64,000 nucleotides of DNA, taken from an uncultured Bacteroidales bacterium (lineage in GTDB: Bacteria; Bacteroidota; Bacteroidia; Bacteroidales; WCHB1-69). This document shows positions 58,715 through 64,000 of this stretch, one piece after another. Under the pieces are notes generated by a model, which saw nothing but the letters and a program-made list of their open reading frames with translations, did not search any database and had not been told where the DNA came from. The translations under genes were made by a program, and so were the position numbers. The first letter of the stretch is position 1, and each line of letters starts with the position of its first letter. The DNA lies in assembly GCA_946186495.1 (NCBI GenBank), contig CAMHNQ010000005.1:1-64000 (forward strand), read 5' to 3'.

Positions 58715-61700
58715 TTATTTATTCTTCACTATAATCTTGCGGGAGTCCACTCTCCTACCCTTTTCATCGTAGAACTGGACGGTGTAGTGGCCGTTGGCGA
58801 AGCGGGAGCAGTCAACCTCCACATGGGTGTCCTCACTTTCCGTTTGCCAGACCAGCCTGCCGACCTCATTATACAGCATCACTTTTCTGACACCCGCAGC
58901 ATTCTCCCAGTTGATGAACAGCGACTGGTGAACAGGATTTGGATAAAGCGTGACCATCGCCTGTTCGGAGTGTTCCTCGATCCCGACGTTGCAATAAAGG
59001 TTGAGGGATATTTCCGTGAAACCGCAGTTGTTGATGCCTCGTGCCGTCAACACGCCGCTGCCGTTGACAGGGGCGTCGAGGATGACATTGTTGGTATTGC
59101 CATTCATCAGCGTCCAATGGGTGTTGGACACGCGCCACTCGAAGTTGTTGACAAATTCGGGGTTGTTGACGGAGAAGAAGGCATTTCCGTACTGTGTGAT
59201 GTTCGGATTGCCGTTGATGGTGTCCAATCGCGGCATCGGGTTGACTGTCAGCAGGAGATTGATGACACTGTCGCAGCCGGCCACGGTCTGCAGTTCGCGG
59301 GTGAAGGTGTAGATGCCGGCCGTATCCATCACGGGGATGTCGAACCCGTACTGGCTGAAGCTTTGATGCTCGCAGATGTCGCCCTCCACGACATAATTGT
59401 AGGTGGGCAAGGTCAGGACAGTGTGCTCCCTGACGGTCGTGCATCCGTTGGCGGCGGTGGCGGTGAGGGTATAGGTGGTGTTCTCGGGTGTCACCATGAC
59501 GGTTTGGGTAGTGTCGCCGGTACTCCACAGGAAGTGCGGGGCATCGGAGGCGGCCACCAGCATCGTAGAGTCACCTTGGCAGAGGGAGGTGGCGCCCACG
59601 ATGGTAAGCATCGGGGCAGGCAACTGGTTCACCACCACGCTGGCCGCTTGCGTGCAGCCGTAGCCGTTGGTGGCTGTGACGGAATAGACACCACCAGCGG
59701 AGATGGTGATGTGTGTCTCTTCGCTGCCCGTGCTCCACAGGTAGTCGTTGTCGCCGGAGACAGAAAGCTCGGCCGTTGTGTTCTCGCAAATCTCGCCCAA
59801 CCCGTTGAGGGTGAAGACCGGCACGGGGTTATCGACCACCGTCACTGAGGCGGCTGCCTGGCAACCGTTGGCCGAGGTGGCAGTCACCGTGTAGGCACCA
59901 TATGCAGACACCGTTATGCTGGAATCGGAAGCTCCTGTACTCCACAAGTAGGTGTCGGCATTGGAGGCGGTAAGGAGGGTGGACTGACCATGGCAGATGG
60001 CCAGGTTTCCAGAGATATGGACATCCGGCAAGGCTTCCACATTGACCATCTTGGTGAAGGTGGCACTACAGCCGTTGGAGTCGTAGCCGACGACTGTATA
60101 GGTGGTGCTGCCGTCAGGCATGGCAGTGATGGCGTCTCCTGTCTCACCGGTTTGCCAGAGGTAGGTGCTGGCGCCTGAGGCGGTCAGCACGGCAGGGCTG
60201 CCGGCACAAACGAGGCCGGGGCCTGCAATAGCGACTGTCGGGTTCTCCCGCACCACCACCGCGACGGAGTCGGTGCGGGTACAGTTCATGGAATTCGTGG
60301 CGGTGACAGCGTAGTATCCCGGACTGCTGACGGTGATGGCATTGCCCGTCACGCCCGTGCTCCAGACGTAACTGTTGCCGCCGCTCACGGTAAGGGTGGT
60401 GCTTTGGCCGTCACAGATGGCGGTGCTTCCGCTGAAGACAACCGACGGAAGCACGTTGACGGTAACAGTCGCCGTTGTGACGGACGAACATCCGAAAGCA
60501 TTGTAAGCCGTCACCGTATAGTTTGCGCTGAGATTCGGATAAACTGCTATGGACTGTGAAGTGCTGCCCGTACTCCATTGGTAAGAGGCACCGCCCGTGG
60601 CTGTCAGCACGGTGGACTGTCCCATGCAAATGGTACGACCACCGAGGATCTGCACATCGGGAAGGGCTTCCACGTTCACGACCTTATAGACCGTATTCGT
60701 GCAGCCGTTGGAATCGGTGCCCACGACGCTATAGGTGGTGGTGGTCTCCGGGGAGACCGCAATCTGCACGGCCGTCTCGCCGGTGTTCCACAGATAGCTC
60801 CCTGCACCCGTGGCCGTCAACGTGGCCACTGTGCCGGCACAAATATGGTTGTCGCTGAGGATCTGCACCTGCGGCTTCGGGTTGAACCTCACATAGACGG
60901 AATCTTTCTTGGCACAGCCCTGTGAGTTGGTGGCGGTCACGAAGTAATAGCCCGTGCTGCCGACGACGATGTTGTTGGTTTGCGACCCTGTGGACCAACT
61001 GTAGGTGCTGGCGCCGAAGGCCGTCACCGTGGTAACCGACCCGGCGCAGACATTGAGGTTGCCGCTGAAAGTCACTTCCGGGAGAGCATTTACCGACACC
61101 GTGACCGCTTGGCTCGACATGCAGCCGTAGGCGTTGGAGGCCGTCACCGAATAGGACTGGGTAGAGGTGGGCGAAACGGTAAGGTTGCCGCCCGTGGCTC
61201 CCGTGTTCCAGTAGTAGGCGATGCCGCCCGTGGCCGTCAGCGTAGTACTGCTGCCCTTGCAGACAGTCAAGGAGCCGGAAATCTGCGGCGACGGCAGCTC
61301 ATGCACCACCAGTCCCCGGGAGGCTGTGGCCGTACAGCCATATTCGTTTGTGGCCGTCACCGTGTACTGGCCCGCTTCACTGACAGTGGTGGTCACGTTA
61401 TGATCCCCATTGCTCCAGCTATATTGAAGCTGTCCTTCTCCAGTGGCCGTGAACGTGGTGTTCTGTCCCAGACAGATGGAATTGTTGCCGATGATGTTCA
61501 CTTGAGGCGGGTTATAAACCGTGACGATGGCATGATACACCCTCGAACATTGGTTGGCGTTCGTGATGGTCACGGTGTAGTCCCCAGCCTCGCTGACGGT
61601 AATACGGCTCTGGTGGCTGCCCGTGGACCACGTGTAGGTGCAACCCACCGGGGCGTCAGTGGACAGTTGAACTTGCCCGCCGGCACAGAGAGATTCGGTC

Positions 61701-64000
61701 TCCGTCACCGTGGCAACCGGTCGTGGGTTGACTGTCAGGGTTTTGGTGGCGACAGCGGTGCAACCATTTGCCCCTGTGGCGGTTACGGTATAGGAGGCTG
61801 CGGTCGTTATAGCGATGGAGGGGGTATATTGGCCAGTACTCCACTGGTAAGCCACACCTCCTGTGGCCTCCATCGTGGCCGTGTCACCCTGGCAGACCGA
61901 TGACGGTCCGGTGACATACAGCATGGGGAGTGACTTCACCGTCACCTGGGTGGAGGCTGTATTGACGCATCCGTTTTCGTCAGTCACCAGCACCGTGTAG
62001 GTGGTGTTGATGGCCGGAGTCACCGAAATGGAGGCCGTATTCTGCCCTGAACTCCAGTTATAGGTGCCGGCGGATGAGATGGCGGTCAGGGTGACGTTCT
62101 CCCCTCTACAGACTTCCAAGTTGCCAAGCACATTGACCGTCGGAATCGGGTTCACCAACACGGTGGCCGATGTAGTGGCCGTACAGCCGTAGGAGTTGGT
62201 GGCCGTCACCGAATAGGTTCCGGTCGCGTTTACCGTAATCATAGGCTGCGTACTGCCATTGTCCCATACATAACTGCTACCGCCGGAAGCGCGCAACGTG
62301 GTGGTCTGGTTCTGGCAGATGGTCAGCGTGCCGCTGATGGTGGGCGCGGTGATGGAATATTCGTTGACATTCGCGGAGAGCGTATTTGTGCAGCCGTTCA
62401 CATTCGTCACCGTGAGGGTGTACTGGCCGGGAGTCGTGATGTTGATGCTGGCCGACGTGCTTCCGTCGAACCAACGGTAAGTGTTGCCCGCATCACCCGT
62501 GGCCGTCAGCGTGGTGCTCTCCCCATGGCAGAAGCTCCGGTTGCCCGTGATGCTGGCCGTCACCGGCGATTGGGTAACCGTCACACTCTTCGAGGCCGAG
62601 CATCCGTGCTGATCCCTGCCGGTAACCGTGTAACTACCAACATAAGAAGCGGTTATAGACTGAGACAATTCGCCGGAATTCCATTCGTAGGAGGTCGCCC
62701 CTGAAGCCGTCAGCGTGGTGCTGCCGCCTTGGCAGATGGTCGTGCGGCCATTGATCCTCATGACCGGCAGCGGATGCACCGTCACCGTCACCGATGCCGT
62801 GTTCTGGCATCCGTTCATGTCACTGGCCGTCACCGTGTAGATGCCGCCCGCCGACACCGTGATGCGGTCGGCGAACCAGTTGTTGCTCCAACGGTAGCCA
62901 ATGCCGCCCGATACGACAATCGTCGTGCTCTCGCCTTCGCATATGCTGGTACTGCCCGCAAGGGTCAACTCCGGCAGCGGATTCACGGTCACCGTGGTGC
63001 TCTTCGTCTGCGAACAACCGTAAACATTCGTGACCGTCACATAGTAGGTGGTGCTTTCCGACGGGGCTATGCGCAGGGAATCCGACGTGCTGCCGTCCCC
63101 CCAAACGTAGGAGGCGCCCCCCATTGCCCTCAGCAACAAACTGTTGCCCTCGCAGACATTGTTACTGCCCGAAATCCAAGCATTGGGCAGCGGCGCGTCA
63201 ATGACCTGAACCGTGTCTACGGCCGTACATCCGTTGGCACCGGAAACCGTCACCGAGTAGGCGCCAGGAAGAGTCACCGTGACAGACGACTGCGTGCCGC
63301 CGTTACTCCACGAATAGGAACTGCCCGTGGACTGAGCCGTCAAAGTCACCGCACTGCCCGCACACATGTAAGCCGTGTCGGCAATCAACAGCGTTGGAGA
63401 ATCCTTCACCTCCAAGCGGACATAGAAGACAGAATCGCAAAGACCGGAGACCGCACGGGTGATGTAACGGTAAGTGCCGGCCTGCGTCAACAGGCTGTCG
63501 AACACCGTCAGAGGCAGGTCGTTGGAACATGCCTCCCTGAGAATGGTGTCATTGTTGACAACGGCCGGATTGATAGTCAGCAAGATGGAGACCACACTGT
63601 CGCAGCCCGACACCGTTTGGAGAACTTGCTCGTGATAGCCCGGAGTCGTGTAGGAAACCCCGTTGAAAACGTAAGGCAGGTCGTATTCGTCCGCCAGCAC
63701 AGGAATGACCTCATCCCGATAGGTGGGCAGGTGGTTTACGGTCAAGGTGACGATACTGTCATACCCGCTGAAGTGGTAGGTGAAACGGTGCTCACCCGCC
63801 GTGGTGAGCGTGTCGCCGAGGAATTCCACAGGTTCGTTGGCGCAGACCGTCGTGTCCATGTTCACGAGATAAATCGGCAGCACCGTGAGGTTCAAGGTGT
63901 AAAACGTATCGCACTGCGTCGTGGAAGAGGGGTCAACGGGCACACGCACCGTATAGACACCGCTTTCGCTATAACTGTTTCCGTGATATGCATACGGAAT
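58715..64000 (-). CDS. giant T9SS-secreted adhesin with 19 Ig-like repeats (5' end outside window)
   Basis: More than 1760 residues; the frame is open at the window edge, so the start and signal peptide lie outside. Upstream of about 63415 are three or more GCDSVVSILLTINP-type repeats. From there to about 59410 lie 19 tandem Ig-like (SprB/PKD-like) repeats of 67-72 residues, each reading I-G-x-ICxG-STxLTA-G...Y-WSTG...I-V...G-Y-VTATN-GC with two cysteines that could pair. Then comes one more GCDSV repeat, a strand domain and a C-terminal T9SS sorting domain (VTLYPNPVHQSLFINWEN...GHYTVQFYDEKGRRVDSRKIIVKNK). Probably a surface adhesin or gliding-type filament. Confidence 0.9.
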   Translation of the reverse strand: MPYAYHGNSYSESGVYTVRVPVDPSSTTQCDTFYTLNLTVLPIYLVNMDTTVCANEPVEFLGDTLTTAGEHRFTYHFSGYDSIVTLTVNHLPTYRDEVIPVLADEYDLPYVFNGVSYTTPGYHEQVLQTVSGCDSVVSILLTINPAVVNNDTILREACSNDLPLTVFDSLLTQAGTYRYITRAVSGLCDSVFYVRLEVKDSPTLLIADTAYMCAGSAVTLTAQSTGSSYSWSNGGTQSSVTVTLPGAYSVTVSGANGCTAVDTVQVIDAPLPNAWISGSNNVCEGNSLLLRAMGGASYVWGDGSTSDSLRIAPSESTTYYVTVTNVYGCSQTKSTTVTVNPLPELTLAGSTSICEGESTTIVVSGGIGYRWSNNWFADRITVSAGGIYTVTASDMNGCQNTASVTVTVHPLPVMRINGRTTICQGGSTTLTASGATSYEWNSGELSQSITASYVGSYTVTGRDQHGCSASKSVTVTQSPVTASITGNRSFCHGESTTLTATGDAGNTYRWFDGSTSASINITTPGQYTLTVTNVNGCTNTLSANVNEYSITAPTISGTLTICQNQTTTLRASGGSSYVWDNGSTQPMITVNATGTYSVTATNSYGCTATTSATVLVNPIPTVNVLGNLEVCRGENVTLTAISSAGTYNWSSGQNTASISVTPAINTTYTVLVTDENGCVNTASTQVTVKSLPMLYVTGPSSVCQGDTATMEATGGVAYQWSTGQYTPSIAITTAASYTVTATGANGCTAVATKTLTVNPRPVATVTETESLCAGGQVQLSTDAPVGCTYTWSTGSHQSRITVSEAGDYTVTITNANQCSRVYHAIVTVYNPPQVNIIGNNSICLGQNTTFTATGEGQLQYSWSNGDHNVTTTVSEAGQYTVTATNEYGCTATASRGLVVHELPSPQISGSLTVCKGSSTTLTATGGIAYYWNTGATGGNLTVSPTSTQSYSVTASNAYGCMSSQAVTVSVNALPEVTFSGNLNVCAGSVTTVTAFGASTYSWSTGSQTNNIVVGSTGYYFVTATNSQGCAKKDSVYVRFNPKPQVQILSDNHICAGTVATLTATGAGSYLWNTGETAVQIAVSPETTTTYSVVGTDSNGCTNTVYKVVNVEALPDVQILGGRTICMGQSTVLTATGGASYQWSTGSTSQSIAVYPNLSANYTVTAYNAFGCSSVTTATVTVNVLPSVVFSGSTAICDGQSTTLTVSGGNSYVWSTGVTGNAITVSSPGYYAVTATNSMNCTRTDSVAVVVRENPTVAIAGPGLVCAGSPAVLTASGASTYLWQTGETGDAITAMPDGSTTYTVVGYDSNGCSATFTKMVNVEALPDVHISGNLAICHGQSTLLTASNADTYLWSTGASDSSITVSAYGAYTVTATSANGCQAAASVTVVDNPVPVFTLNGLGEICENTTAELSVSGDNDYLWSTGSEETHITISAGGVYSVTATNGYGCTQAASVVVNQLPAPMLTIVGATSLCQGDSTMLVAASDAPHFLWSTGDTTQTVMVTPENTTYTLTATAANGCTTVREHTVLTLPTYNYVVEGDICEHQSFSQYGFDIPVMDTAGIYTFTRELQTVAGCDSVINLLLTVNPMPRLDTINGNPNITQYGNAFFSVNNPEFVNNFEWRVSNTHWTLMNGNTNNVILDAPVNGSGVLTARGINNCGFTEISLNLYCNVGIEEHSEQAMVTLYPNPVHQSLFINWENAAGVRKVMLYNEVGRLVWQTESEDTHVEVDCSRFANGHYTVQFYDEKGRRVDSRKIIVKNK

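Overview
The window looks like a chromosomal segment of an uncultured Bacteroidales bacterium. Three things point there. Many genes have a Bacteroidetes-type -7 box (TAnnTTTG, mostly TATCTTTG or TATTTTTG) 10-60 nt before the start, with no clear Shine-Dalgarno sequence. Two secreted proteins end in a type IX secretion (T9SS) sorting domain. L36 is the form with most zinc ligands missing. There are no tRNA or rRNA genes, no CRISPR array and no complete insertion sequence. I worked only by eye, so family names come from motif recognition.

Layout. 0-5.1 kb: alkyl-purine DNA glycosylase, an outer-membrane barrel, an ATPase fragment and three secreted proteins, one with a metallopeptidase motif. 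5.2-9 kb: a PIN toxin/antitoxin pair, an ECF sigma factor with a polytopic membrane protein, and an AAA/DUF4143 ATPase. 9-22.4 kb: a decayed, duplication-rich region with three retropepsin-like proteins, three SUMF1-fold secreted proteins, a DUF6624 protein, a phosphoribosyltransferase and remnants of several toxin-antitoxin modules (MntA/HepT, HicAB, RelE/ParE-like). Dispersed among them are short copies of the 3' end of the SUMF1 genes, internally deleted gene copies, palindromes and tandem repeats.

22.4-31.5 kb: a coherent unit on the minus strand, made of a sigma-54 response regulator, its histidine kinase, an ABC ATPase and two FtsX/MacB-type permeases. A consensus sigma-54 promoter lies before the regulator and a close relative before the ABC genes. 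Each is preceded at nearly the same distance by the same 27-bp two-part motif, so the regulator probably controls both transcripts. A multi-hairpin dispersed repeat sits in every gene junction of this unit.

32-44.7 kb: an M6-like T9SS metallopeptidase and an M16 peptidase, an HTH-like gene interrupted by TGA, a PD-(D/E)XK ATPase, a truncated DUF4143 gene, a lipoprotein plus large partner pair, and a LytTR regulator with a membrane-anchored NAGPA-like protein. 44.7-52.3 kb: an ATP-grasp protein, then the end of the ribosomal spc/alpha cluster (rpmD-rplO-secY-map-infA-rpmJ-rpsM-rpsK-rpsD-rpoA-rplQ), which unusually starts at rpmD. 52.7-64 kb: a TonB_C/OmpA-like protein, a polysaccharide flippase, leuS and the 3' part of a giant T9SS adhesin with 19 Ig-like repeats that runs off the window.

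A striking background feature is the set of intergenic arrays with an exact 7-bp period at eight or more places, including one inside the ribosomal operon.
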